DNA from: Paracidovorax avenae
Lineage (GTDB): Bacteria; Pseudomonadota; Gammaproteobacteria; Burkholderiales; Burkholderiaceae_C
Direction: 5' to 3'
Assembly: GCF_040892545.1 (NCBI RefSeq)
Contig: NZ_CP156079.1
Coordinates: forward strand, 868,001 to 932,000
DNA: 64,000 nucleotides
Positions within the stretch are counted from its first letter, which is position 1, and each line of letters begins with the position of its first letter. The notes beneath the pieces were generated by a model that searched no databases, had not been told where the DNA came from, and saw nothing but the letters and a program-made list of their open reading frames with translations. The position numbers and the translations under genes are program-made. Positions 10,826-18,573 of the stretch are shown here, in pieces.

Positions 10826-11284
10826 ATGGATTTGCGAAAACTCAAGACCTTGATTGACCTCGTCTCCGAGTCGAACGTGTCGGAGCTCGAGATTACCGAG
10901 GCGGAAGGCAAGGTCCGCATCGTCAAGAGCGGCGGCGCGGTCGTCCAGCAATTCGTGGCGGCGCCGGCTCCGGCTCCCGTCGCGGCGCCCGCTCCGGCCG
11001 CCGCCGCACCGGCGCCCGTCGCCGAGCTGCCGGCACCGTCCGTTCCTGCCGGCCACATCGTCAAGTCGCCCATGGTGGGCACGTTCTACCGCGCTTCGAG
11101 CCCCGGTGCCAAGGCATTCGTCGAAGTGGGCAGCCAGGTCAAGGAAGGCGACACCATCTGCATCATCGAGGCGATGAAGATCCTCAACGAGATCGAGGCC
11201 GACAAGTCCGGCACGGTCACGCGCATCCTCGGCGAGAACGGCCAGGCGGTGGAATACGGGCAGCCGCTGTTCGTCATCGAGTAA
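10826..11284 (+). CDS. accB: Acetyl-CoA carboxylase biotin carboxyl carrier protein
   Basis: A 152-residue BCCP. It has an N-terminal helical part ([23 protein letters not shown]), an Ala/Pro-rich flexible linker (about residues 48-75), and a biotinyl domain with the thumb region ([14 protein letters not shown]) and the [12 protein letters not shown] motif, in which Lys118 is the biotin site. It carries carboxybiotin between AccC and AccAD in fatty acid synthesis. accC follows after an unusual 151-base spacer that contains a copy of the accC start. No convincing promoter consensus is visible in the 109 bases upstream. Confidence 0.97.
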   Translation: MDLRKLKTLIDLVSESNVSELEITEAEGKVRIVKSGGAVVQQFVAAPAPAPVAAPAPAAAAPAPVAELPAPSVPAGHIVKSPMVGTFYRASSPGAKAFVEVGSQVKEGDTICIIEAMKILNEIEADKSGTVTRILGENGQAVEYGQPLFVIE

Positions 11285-11327
11285 GCCTCGCTGCGCCACC
11301 GCAGACCTGCAGCGAACCAGGAATTTC

Positions 11328-11361
11328 ATGTTTAAAAAGATCCTTGTCGCCAATCGCGGCG
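11328..11361 (+). repeat. Direct repeat: copy of accC nucleotides 1-34
   Basis: Positions 11328-11361 match 11436-11469 at all but one base (TTT versus TTC at codon 2), including every other third codon position. The copies are 108 bases apart. The identity stops abruptly at GCGGCG; beyond it the two sequences have nothing in common, so this is not a simple tandem duplication of the whole unit. Confidence 0.95.
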
Positions 11362-11420
11362 TTCTTGCCGTGGGCAAGGCGCAGCAAAGCGCCCTGGCAC
11401 GCGTCAGCGTGCAGCGATGA
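11328..11420 (+). CDS. Short leader ORF repeating the first 11 codons of accC
   Basis: A 30-codon frame that begins [11 protein letters not shown], identical to the N-terminus of AccC, and then diverges (VLAVGKAQQSALARVSVQR) to a TGA stop 15 bases before the accC ATG. It has an AGG-containing ribosome site (CCAGGAATTTC). The diverged part is the stem-loop region, so its peptide sequence may be incidental. It may be translated and coupled to accC, or it may be only the scar of a partial duplication. I see no transposase or other agent. Confidence 0.5.
   Translation: MFKKILVANRGVLAVGKAQQSALARVSVQR
11364..11412 (+). other. Three consecutive hairpins between the two accC start copies
   Basis: Back-to-back perfect inverted repeats fill the spacer. 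CTTGCC-GTG-GGCAAG is at 11364-11378, GGCGC-AGCAAA-GCGCC at 11378-11393 and GCACGC-GTCA-GCGTGC at 11397-11412. None is followed by a T-run, so they are not terminators. They could form a structured 5' leader for accC, a processing site, or a remnant of a small palindromic element. Confidence 0.8.
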
Positions 11421-11435
11421 GCCGCGAGAAAGCCT

Positions 11436-12785
11436 ATGTTCAAAAAGATCCTTGTCGCCAATCGCGGCGAAATCGCCCTGCGCATCCAGCGCGCCTGCCA
11501 TGAGCTGGGCGTGAAGGCCGTCATGGTGTATTCCGAGGCCGATCGCGACGCCAAGTACGTCAAGCTGGCCGAAGAGGCCGTGTGCATCGGCCCCGCGCCC
11601 TCGCCGCTGTCCTACCTCAACATGCCGGCGATCATCTCGGCCGCCGAGGTGACCGATGCCGAGGCCATCCACCCCGGCTATGGCTTCCTGTCCGAGAACG
11701 CCGACTTCGCCGAGCGCGTGGAAAAGAGCGGCTTCCAGTTCATCGGTCCCACGCCCGAGTCCATCCGCACGATGGGCGACAAGGTGTCTGCCAAGCAGGC
11801 CATGATCCGCGCGGGCGTGCCCTGCGTGCCGGGTTCGGACGGCGAGCTGCCCGACGATCCGGTGCAGATCCGCCGCATCGCACGCACCGTCGGCTACCCC
11901 GTCATCATCAAGGCGGCGGGTGGTGGCGGTGGCCGCGGCATGCGCGTGGTGCACACCGAGGCCGCGCTGGTGAATGCCGTGCAGATGACCAAGGCCGAAG
12001 CGCAGGCCGCGTTCGGCAACCCGGCCGTGTACATGGAGAAGTTCCTCCAGAACCCGCGCCACATCGAAATCCAGATCCTGGCGGACAAGTTCCGCAACGC
12101 GGTCTACCTGGGCGAGCGCGACTGCTCCATGCAGCGCCGCCACCAGAAGGTGATCGAGGAAGCGCCGGCGCCCGGCATTCCGCGCAAGCTCATCGAGAAG
12201 ATCGGCGAGCGCTGCGTCGCCGCGTGCAAGAAGATCGGCTACCGCGGCGCGGGCACGTTCGAGTTCCTCTACGAGAACGGCGAGTTCTACTTCATCGAAA
12301 TGAACACGCGCGTGCAGGTCGAGCACCCGGTGACGGAGTGGATCACGGGCGTGGACATCGTGAAGACGCAGATCATGGTCGCCGCGGGCGAGAAGCTGCC
12401 CTTCACCCAGCGCCAGATCGAGATCCGCGGCCACGCCATCGAATGCCGCGTGAATGCCGAAGACGCCTACAAGTTCACGCCGTCGCCCGGCCGCATCACC
12501 ATGTGGCACGCGCCGGGCGGCCCGGGGGTGCGCGTGGATTCGCACGCCTACACCAACTACTACGTGCCGCCCAACTACGACTCCATGATCGGCAAGATCA
12601 TCGTGCACGGCGACACGCGCGAGCAGGCCCTGGCCCGCATGCGCACGGCCCTGTCCGAGACGGTGATCGAGGGCATCCACACCAACATCCCGCTGCACCG
12701 CGAGCTGATGGTGGATGCCAAGTTCGTCGCCGGGGGCACGAACATCCATTACCTGGAAGAGTGGCTGGGCGCGCACAAGCGCTGA
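11436..12785 (+). CDS. accC: Acetyl-CoA carboxylase biotin carboxylase subunit
   Basis: A 449-residue biotin carboxylase of normal length. It carries the N-terminal [17 protein letters not shown], the ATP-grasp glycine loop ([14 protein letters not shown]), the [15 protein letters not shown] segment, and [14 protein letters not shown], which holds catalytic and metal-binding residues. It carboxylates the biotin of AccB using ATP and bicarbonate. GAGAAAG precedes the ATG. The gene forms an operon with accB; prmA follows after 87 bases on the same strand. Confidence 0.98.
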   Translation: MFKKILVANRGEIALRIQRACHELGVKAVMVYSEADRDAKYVKLAEEAVCIGPAPSPLSYLNMPAIISAAEVTDAEAIHPGYGFLSENADFAERVEKSGFQFIGPTPESIRTMGDKVSAKQAMIRAGVPCVPGSDGELPDDPVQIRRIARTVGYPVIIKAAGGGGGRGMRVVHTEAALVNAVQMTKAEAQAAFGNPAVYMEKFLQNPRHIEIQILADKFRNAVYLGERDCSMQRRHQKVIEEAPAPGIPRKLIEKIGERCVAACKKIGYRGAGTFEFLYENGEFYFIEMNTRVQVEHPVTEWITGVDIVKTQIMVAAGEKLPFTQRQIEIRGHAIECRVNAEDAYKFTPSPGRITMWHAPGGPGVRVDSHAYTNYYVPPNYDSMIGKIIVHGDTREQALARMRTALSETVIEGIHTNIPLHRELMVDAKFVAGGTNIHYLEEWLGAHKR

Positions 12786-12872
12786 CCGGCACCGGCCCGT
12801 CGCCGGTCACTGGCATGCTGGCCGCCCGGAAACGGGGGCCAGCATTGTCGTTTCTGCAGGAGATTGACATCC

Positions 12873-13754
12873 ATGTATGAGCTGAGCCTGTTGTGCCCCG
12901 AGGGGCGGATCGAAGCCGTGGGCGAAGCCCTCGAAGCGCTGGATGCCCTGAGCGTGTCGGTCGAGGATGCCGATGCGCAGACCGAGGCGGAACAGGCCCT
13001 GTTCGGCGAGCCCGGGATGCCGCCGCCCCGCGACGGCTGGCAGCGCAGCCGGGTGGTGGCGCTGTTTCCCACGCAGGAGGCCGCCGGGGAGGCGCGCGCG
13101 CTGCTGGAGGTGCAGGATTTCTTCGACGGCTGCCGCGTCCTGGGCCTGGCCGAGGTGCCCGACCAGGACTGGGTGCGCCTGACCCAGTCGCAGTTCGCGC
13201 CGGTGGAGATCACGCCCGAGTTCTGGATCGTGCCCACCTGGCACGAGTTGCCCGCGCAGGCGACGCGCCACATCCGGCTGGACCCGGGCCTGGCCTTCGG
13301 CACCGGCACGCACCCGACCACGCGCATGTGCCTGCGCTGGATCGCCGGGCGCGGCGGCGACTTCGGCCGGGTGCTGGACTACGGTTGCGGCTCGGGCATC
13401 CTTGCGATCGGTGCCGCCAAGTTCGGCGCCACCGACATCGACGCGGTGGACATCGATCCCGCCGCCGTGGAGTCGACGCGGCTCAATGCAGAGGCCAACG
13501 GCGTGGCCCTGAAGGCCGGCCTGCCCGAGGCCGCGCAGGGCCGCTACGGCACGGTGCTGGCCAACATCCTCGCGACGCCGCTCAAGGTGCTGGCGCCGCT
13601 GCTGTGTGCCCACGTCGATGCGGGAGGGCACCTGGTGCTCGCGGGCATCCTGGAGCGCCAGGCCGAGGAACTGCGCGAGGCCTATGCCCCCTGGCTCCCG
13701 CTGCAGGTGAGCGACGCCGAGGACGGCTGGATCCTGATGACCGCCGCGCGCTGA
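12873..13754 (+). CDS. prmA: Ribosomal protein L11 methyltransferase
   Basis: A 293-residue SAM-dependent methyltransferase. An N-terminal substrate-recognition domain with the DWVRLTQSQFAP turn is followed by DPGLAFGTGTHPTTRMCL and the SAM loop VLDYGCGSGILAIGAAKFGA, VDIDPAAVEST and ANILATPLKVLAP. PrmA methylates lysines and the N-terminus of L11. The ATG at 12873 was chosen over an in-frame TTG at 12864 because AGGAG (12858-12862) is 10 bases before the ATG but touches the TTG. The accBC-prmA order is common in betaproteobacteria. Confidence 0.95.
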   Translation: MYELSLLCPEGRIEAVGEALEALDALSVSVEDADAQTEAEQALFGEPGMPPPRDGWQRSRVVALFPTQEAAGEARALLEVQDFFDGCRVLGLAEVPDQDWVRLTQSQFAPVEITPEFWIVPTWHELPAQATRHIRLDPGLAFGTGTHPTTRMCLRWIAGRGGDFGRVLDYGCGSGILAIGAAKFGATDIDAVDIDPAAVESTRLNAEANGVALKAGLPEAAQGRYGTVLANILATPLKVLAPLLCAHVDAGGHLVLAGILERQAEELREAYAPWLPLQVSDAEDGWILMTAAR

Positions 13755-13805
13755 GGCGGCGGCCCCCGCAGGGCGGCGCAGGGCGCCCCCTACAATTCCG
13801 AGTCG

Positions 13806-15344
13806 ATGAGCCAGATCACCCGCTGCCCCGCCTGTGGCACGACCTTCAAGGTCGTCGCGGACCAGTTGCGCATTTCCGAAGGCTGGGTCCGGTGCGGGCA
13901 GTGCAAGGAGGTGTTCGACGCCTCCGCGAATCTCCTGCCGGGGCCGGCGCGGCCTGCGGAGCTGTTGCCGCCCATGGCGTTGCCGGGGAGCGCGCCTGCG
14001 CCTGTTCCCGCGCCGGCGGCCGCCGCCCCGGCTGCGTCGGCGCCCGCCCCGGTGTCCGGCCCGGCCGTACCGAGCGTCCCGACGGCCCGGGCGCAGCAGG
14101 CAGCGCCGCCGCGTCCCGGGGAGCCGGTGGCCCTGCCCGGATCGGCTCCTGCCGCCGTGCCGGTCTTCCTGTCGGCACGGGCAGCCTCTCCGGAGGCGCA
14201 TGGCGAGGATCCCGGCTGGAGCCTCGAGCCGCTGTCGCCCATGGCATGGCGCGTGCGCGCGCCGGCCGCGGCACCGCGGGCGGATCCCCTGCCTGCCCAG
14301 GCGCCGGCACCTTCTGTACCGCGCGCCGCTGCCGAGGAAGCCGCCAGGGAGCCCGGTCCTGCCGGCGCCATCCTGCCCCATCCCCCAGGTGCCTCGCCCG
14401 CGCCGCAGGAGTCCGACTCGGGCGGCTACGAACTGCCTTTCGCCGAGCTGCGCGATTCCGGATGGCCCGACGAGGAGGCGCTGGACGCGGAGGACTCCCT
14501 GTCGCCGCAAGGCGGCATGCCCCTGCCCGGGCGCATGGAAGCCGCCTCCGAACCCGCCCCCGCGCCGCAGGACGAGGATGAACCGCCGCTGGACGATGCG
14601 TCGGAGCAGGCCGTCGCCAGGGAACTGGCGCACGAGGGCATCGATACGGACACCGATCCGGTGGACATCGCCACCCAGGCGATGCCGCTGCCCGAGCCCG
14701 CCATGCCTGCCGTGGCGCCACCGTCCCCGCCCTCGGTATGGCGCTCCGCGCTTACACCGGCGCCCAGCCGGGGCACGGAGGACGACGACGATGACGATCC
14801 GGACGGGGAGGGTGCTCACGCCTCCAACGAGCCGGGATTCATGCGCGCGGCACGGCGCAGGGCGTGGTGGCGCAGGCCGGCGGTGCGCATCGCGCTGGGC
14901 CTGGCCGGCGTGCTGTTGCTGGGGGCGCTGCTGCTGCAGGTCGGCCTGCAGGAGCGGGACCGGCTGGCCTCGCAGCATCCTGCGCTGCGTCCCCTGCTGC
15001 AGGTGCTGTGCGCTCCGCTGCAGTGCCGCATCGCTCCGCCCCGGCGCATTGCCGACGTGGTCATCGACAGCTCTTCCTTCAACAAGGCGCGCGGGGACGG
15101 TTTCCTGCTCGCGCTCACCATCCGCAGCCGCGCGGATTTCCCCGTGGCCATGCCGGCGCTGGAGCTGACGCTCACCGACGCGCAGGAGCAGCCCGTCCTG
15201 CGGCGCGTGCTGCTGCCGCAGGATCTCTCGGCCCCCGCGGAACTGCCCGCCCATGGCGAGTGGGGCGGCACATGGCCGGTGAACGTGGGCGCGGCCGGCG
15301 GTGCGCGCGTGGCGGGCTACCGGTTGCTGGCCTTCTATCCATGA
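13806..15344 (+). CDS. Zinc-ribbon (MJ0042-type) membrane protein with DUF3426 domain
   Basis: A 512-residue protein in four parts. The N-terminal zinc ribbon has Cys7, Cys10, Cys30 and Cys33 (RCPACGTTFK...RCGQCKEVFD). A very long Pro/Ala/acidic linker of low complexity spans about residues 45-340, and a transmembrane helix follows (VRIALGLAGVLLLGALLLQVGL). The C-terminal DUF3426 domain (RIADVVIDSSSFNKARGDGF ... GARVAGYRLLAFYP) would be periplasmic. The function is unknown; the layout suggests a cytosolic sensor domain joined to a periplasmic domain. It follows prmA after 51 bases and may share its transcript. Confidence 0.85.
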   Translation: MSQITRCPACGTTFKVVADQLRISEGWVRCGQCKEVFDASANLLPGPARPAELLPPMALPGSAPAPVPAPAAAAPAASAPAPVSGPAVPSVPTARAQQAAPPRPGEPVALPGSAPAAVPVFLSARAASPEAHGEDPGWSLEPLSPMAWRVRAPAAAPRADPLPAQAPAPSVPRAAAEEAAREPGPAGAILPHPPGASPAPQESDSGGYELPFAELRDSGWPDEEALDAEDSLSPQGGMPLPGRMEAASEPAPAPQDEDEPPLDDASEQAVARELAHEGIDTDTDPVDIATQAMPLPEPAMPAVAPPSPPSVWRSALTPAPSRGTEDDDDDDPDGEGAHASNEPGFMRAARRRAWWRRPAVRIALGLAGVLLLGALLLQVGLQERDRLASQHPALRPLLQVLCAPLQCRIAPPRRIADVVIDSSSFNKARGDGFLLALTIRSRADFPVAMPALELTLTDAQEQPVLRRVLLPQDLSAPAELPAHGEWGGTWPVNVGAAGGARVAGYRLLAFYP

Positions 15345-15439
15345 GGCCGGGCCCTGCGCGCATCCGCATGGCTGCGCAGTGTTCGCGCTTCCTTCCGTTT
15401 CCGTTCCCTTGATTTTCCATCCCGATTGACAGGATTTCT

Positions 15440-16336
15440 ATGGCTGCCCTGATTTGCGGTTCCCTGGCCTTTGACACCATCATGACCTTCGAGGGTCGCT
15501 TCGCCGAGCAGATCCTGCCGGACCAGCTGCACATCCTCAACGTGTCGTTCCTCGTGCCGTCCCTGCGGCGGGACTTCGGCGGCTGCGCGGGCAACATCGC
15601 CTACAGCCTCAAGCTGCTGGGCGGCAATCCCGTGCCCATGGCGATGCTGGGCAGCGATGGCGGCGACTACCTGCAGCGCCTGCAGGACCTCGGCATCGAT
15701 ACGCGCCATGTGGGCCGGGTGGACGAGACCTATACCGCGCAGGCGCTCATCATGACCGACCGCGACAACAACCAGATCACGGCCTTCCATCCGGGCGCGA
15801 TGATGCTCGCGCACCGGTCGCGCATCACCGCCGAGCCCGACCTGCGCCTGGGCATCATCGCGCCGGACGGCCGCGATGCCATGATCGAGCACGCTGCGCA
15901 GTTCGAGGCCGCGGGCATCCCGTTCGTGTTCGACCCGGGCCAGGGCCTGCCGATGTTCGGCGGCGAGGAGCTTGCGCGCTTCATCGGCCAGGCGAGCTGG
16001 GTGACCGTGAACGACTATGAAGGCCGCATGCTGTGCGAGCGCACGGGCTGGAGCTTCGCGGAGATCTCGCGCAAGGTGCGCGGCCTCGTGGTCACCCTGG
16101 GCGCGGACGGCTGCGATGTCTGGGAGGACGGCGTGGCCACGCGCGTGCCGCCCGTGCAGCCGGCCAGCGTGGTGGACCCCACGGGCTGCGGCGACGCATG
16201 GCGTGGCGCACTGCTCTTCGGCCTGGAGCAGGGCTGGCCGCTCGCGCGCTGTGCGGCGCTGGGCAACCGCCTGGGAGCGCTCAAGATCGCGCAGCGCGGG
16301 CCGCAGAACTACCAGCTCGATTTCGTGCCGGCCTGA
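15440..16336 (+). CDS. PfkB-family carbohydrate/nucleoside kinase
   Basis: A 298-residue PfkB (ribokinase superfamily) enzyme. It opens with ALICGSLAFDTIMTFEG and has the GGCAGNIAYSLKLLGG substrate lid region and the C-terminal VVDPTGCGDAWRGALLFGLEQGWPL with the anion hole and the catalytic Asp of GCGD. The close match of the opening to adenosine/ribokinase-like proteins makes a nucleoside or sugar the likely substrate, but I cannot choose between them. It is the last plus-strand gene before the convergent histone-like gene. Confidence 0.88.
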   Translation: MAALICGSLAFDTIMTFEGRFAEQILPDQLHILNVSFLVPSLRRDFGGCAGNIAYSLKLLGGNPVPMAMLGSDGGDYLQRLQDLGIDTRHVGRVDETYTAQALIMTDRDNNQITAFHPGAMMLAHRSRITAEPDLRLGIIAPDGRDAMIEHAAQFEAAGIPFVFDPGQGLPMFGGEELARFIGQASWVTVNDYEGRMLCERTGWSFAEISRKVRGLVVTLGADGCDVWEDGVATRVPPVQPASVVDPTGCGDAWRGALLFGLEQGWPLARCAALGNRLGALKIAQRGPQNYQLDFVPA

Positions 16337-16350
16337 GGCCGTGCAGGCAT

Positions 16351-16376
16351 AAAAAAACCCGGTGCATGCACCGGGT
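16351..16376 (-). terminator. Rho-independent terminator of the histone-like gene
   Basis: ACCCGGTGCA/TGCACCGGGT is a perfect 10-bp inverted repeat with seven A on its plus-strand left side, which read as a T-run after the hairpin on the minus strand. It lies 42 bases beyond the stop of the gene at 16419 and between convergent genes. Confidence 0.85.
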
Positions 16377-16418
16377 GGGACCAGCCCCGCGGACGGGGCG
16401 GCGGGCCGCTGTGGTCGC

Positions 16419-17048
16419 TCAGGGCTTGGTGCCCGTCGGGAAAGGCCATGCGGCCTGCGGGTTCAGCGTGGTCTGTGCTGCAGGAGCAGGCGCAGGGGCA
16501 GAGGCCTTGGAGGCCGCCTTCTTCGGAGCAGCCTTCTTCGGTGCGGCAGCCTTGGTGGTGCCGGTGGCCTTCTTGGCAGGAGCTGCTGCGGCCTTCTTCG
16601 CCGGTGCGGCTGCCTTCTTGGCGGGAGCTGCGGCCTTCTTCGCCGGTGCAGCTGCCTTCTTGGCGGGGGCTGCGGCCTTCTTCGCCGGTGCGGCTGCCTT
16701 CTTGGCGGGGGCTGCGGCCTTCTTTGCCGGTGCGGCTGCCTTCTTGGCGGGGGCTGCGGCCTTCTTTGCCGGTGCAGCTGCCTTCTTGGCGGGGGCTGCG
16801 GCCTTCTTCGCCGGTGCGGCTGCCTTCTTGGCGGGGGCTGCGGCCTTCTTTGCCGGTGCAGCTGCCTTCTTGGCGGGGGCTGCAGCCTTCTTCGCCGGTG
16901 CGGCCTTCTTCGTCGTGGCGGCGGCCTTCTTGGCCGATGCCGGTGCTGCGGCGGCCTTCTTCACGGTCGTCGCTGCCTTGGTGGAAGCCGCTTTCTTCGC
17001 GGCGGGTGCTGCCTTCTTGGCGGCGGTCGTCTTCTTCGCAGTTGCCAT
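16419..17048 (-). CDS. Histone H1-like DNA-binding protein (lysine/alanine/proline repeats)
   Basis: A 209-residue, extremely Lys/Ala/Pro-rich protein resembling the C-terminal tail of histone H1 and the bacterial Hc1/BpH1/AlgP group. The core is repeated APAKKAA heptads (about residues 50-147); flanking parts are less regular KKAA motifs, and the end is a non-basic TTLNPQAAWPFPTGTKP tail. It probably binds DNA through charge and helps organise the nucleoid. Two adjacent ATG codons exist; the second (17048) has AAGGAG at the better distance of 6 bases. Copy number of the repeats is likely to vary between strains. Confidence 0.85.
   Translation of the reverse strand: MATAKKTTAAKKAAPAAKKAASTKAATTVKKAAAAPASAKKAAATTKKAAPAKKAAAPAKKAAAPAKKAAAPAKKAAAPAKKAAAPAKKAAAPAKKAAAPAKKAAAPAKKAAAPAKKAAAPAKKAAAPAKKAAAPAKKAAAPAKKAAAPAKKAAAAPAKKATGTTKAAAPKKAAPKKAASKASAPAPAPAAQTTLNPQAAWPFPTGTKP
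16609..16902 (-). repeat. Seven tandem 42-bp units inside the histone-like gene
   Basis: Unit starts fall exactly at 16609, 16651, 16693, 16735, 16777, 16819 and 16861, each beginning GCTGCCTTCTTGGCGGG on the plus strand. Each unit encodes two APAKKAA heptads. Differences are a few synonymous bases (TTC/TTT, GCG/GCA, GGA/GGG), which shows recent or homogenised duplication. The unit length is a multiple of three, so copy changes keep the frame. Confidence 0.95.
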
Positions 17049-17236
17049 CATTTTCTCCTTGGGTCGATTTGCAAAGAGCGCTCCATGCCTGCATTGGACA
17101 GGGAGCGATCCATGGCGATGGGGGCTCTCGGGCACCCACCGCCATGAACGCGGGAACGCCCCGCACGGCAGGGCCCTTGCGGGCTGCCGGTGCGGGGCGT
17201 GGAATGAAAATACATGGCCTGGAATTACGGGATCGA

Positions 17237-18436
17237 CTAATCCCAGGACAGTGCGCCGCCGGACTGGTACTCGATGACGCGCGTCTCGAAGAAGTTGCGT
17301 TCCTTCTTCAGGTCGATCATCTCGCTCATCCAGGGGAAAGGATTCTCTTCGTTGGGGAAGAGCGCCTCCAGGCCGATCTGCGTGGCGCGCCGGTTGGCGA
17401 TGTAGCGCAGGTAGCCCTTGAACATGGACGCGTTCATGCCCAGCACGCCGCGGGGCATGGTGTCTTCCGCGTACTGGTACTCCAGCTCGACGGCCTTCAT
17501 GAACAGGCCCTTGATCTCTTCCTTGAACTCCGCGGTCCAGAGGTGCGGGTTCTCGAGCTTGAGCTGGTTGATCAGGTCGATGCCGAAGTTGCAGTGCATC
17601 GACTCGTCGCGCAGGATGTACTGGTACTGCTCGGCGGCGCCGGTCATCTTGTTCTGGCGGCCCAGCGCGAGGATCTGCGTGAAGCCGACGTAGAAGAACA
17701 GGCCTTCCATCAGGCAGGCGAACACGATGAGCGACTTCAGCAGGGTCTGGTCGGTCTCGGGCGTGCCGGTCTTGAAGTCGGGGTCCATGATCGCCTCGAT
17801 GAAGGGGATCAGGAACTCGTCCTTGTTGCGGATCGAATCGACTTCGTTGTAGGCGTTGAAGATCTCGCTCTCGTCGAGGCCGAGCGACTCGACGATGTAC
17901 TGGTAGGCGTGCGTGTGGATCGCTTCCTCGAAGGCCTGGCGCAGCAGGAACTGGCGGCACTCGGGCGCGGTGATGTGGCGGTACGTGCCCAGCACGATGT
18001 TGTTGGCGGCCAGCGAATCGGCGGTGACGAAGAAGCCGAGGTTGCGCTTGACGATGCGGCGCTCGTCCTCGGTCAGGCCGTTCGGGTCCTTCCACAGCGC
18101 GATGTCGCGGGTCATGTTGACCTCCTGCGGCATCCAGTGGTTGGCGCAGGTGGCCAGGTACTTTTCCCAGGCCCACTTGTACTTGAAGGGAACGAGCTGG
18201 TTGACGTCGGTCTGGCCGTTGATGATGCGCTTGTCGGCGGCATTCACGCGGCGGTGCTGTGCGGGTGTCGCGGCGTTGGAAGTCGAGGCCGCGGCGGGGG
18301 ATGCGGAGGTGGCCACGGCCTGCAGTGCCGGGCTCTGGAAAGACGCAGGGGGCGCCATGTCGGGACGGTGGCTTTGCAGACCGCCGTCCGGAGTTTTCTG
18401 CGATGAGGGCTTGACTTCTTCGTCCCAGTTCAGCAT
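17237..18436 (-). CDS. nrdB: Ribonucleoside-diphosphate reductase beta subunit
   Basis: A 399-residue R2 protein. The di-metal ligands can be placed by spacing as Asp140, Glu171, His174, Glu244, Glu278 and His281 ([29 protein letters not shown]). The sequence around them resembles the chlamydial R2 group, but the radical position is Tyr178 rather than Phe and the first ligand is Asp rather than Glu. A normal tyrosyl-radical class Ia enzyme is therefore expected. The N-terminal 60 residues are a Ser/Ala/Pro-rich extension. It follows nrdA after 137 bases that contain a strong hairpin. Confidence 0.95.
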   Translation of the reverse strand: MLNWDEEVKPSSQKTPDGGLQSHRPDMAPPASFQSPALQAVATSASPAAASTSNAATPAQHRRVNAADKRIINGQTDVNQLVPFKYKWAWEKYLATCANHWMPQEVNMTRDIALWKDPNGLTEDERRIVKRNLGFFVTADSLAANNIVLGTYRHITAPECRQFLLRQAFEEAIHTHAYQYIVESLGLDESEIFNAYNEVDSIRNKDEFLIPFIEAIMDPDFKTGTPETDQTLLKSLIVFACLMEGLFFYVGFTQILALGRQNKMTGAAEQYQYILRDESMHCNFGIDLINQLKLENPHLWTAEFKEEIKGLFMKAVELEYQYAEDTMPRGVLGMNASMFKGYLRYIANRRATQIGLEALFPNEENPFPWMSEMIDLKKERNFFETRVIEYQSGGALSWD

Positions 18437-18529
18437 AGGTCTTCCAATGGTCGGATTATGAAAGCAGCGCTGCAAAAATAAAAGCGCCGCAGCGTGGCGC
18501 AGAGATGTTTTTGTTGCTTCACAGCACAT

Positions 18530-18562
18530 GCGAGGAAGGTCCCGCGCGGGGACCTTCCTCGC
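18530..18562 (-). repeat. Perfect 14-bp inverted repeat between nrdA and nrdB
   Basis: GCGAGGAAGGTCCC and GGGACCTTCCTCGC flank a 5-base loop. It starts 11 bases after the nrdA stop on the minus strand and is not followed by a T-run. Partial termination, mRNA stabilisation or processing that sets the nrdA:nrdB ratio are all possible. Confidence 0.85.
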
Positions 18563-18573
18563 AGCGCGTCACA

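Noticed and set aside
16609..16902. Regular direct repeats that could suggest a CRISPR array
   Set aside because: The period is 42 bases without unique spacers and the repeats encode APAKKAA heptads in frame.
18530..18562. Hairpin between nrdA and nrdB as a terminator
   Set aside because: No T-run follows on the transcribed strand and nrdB lies downstream in the same direction.
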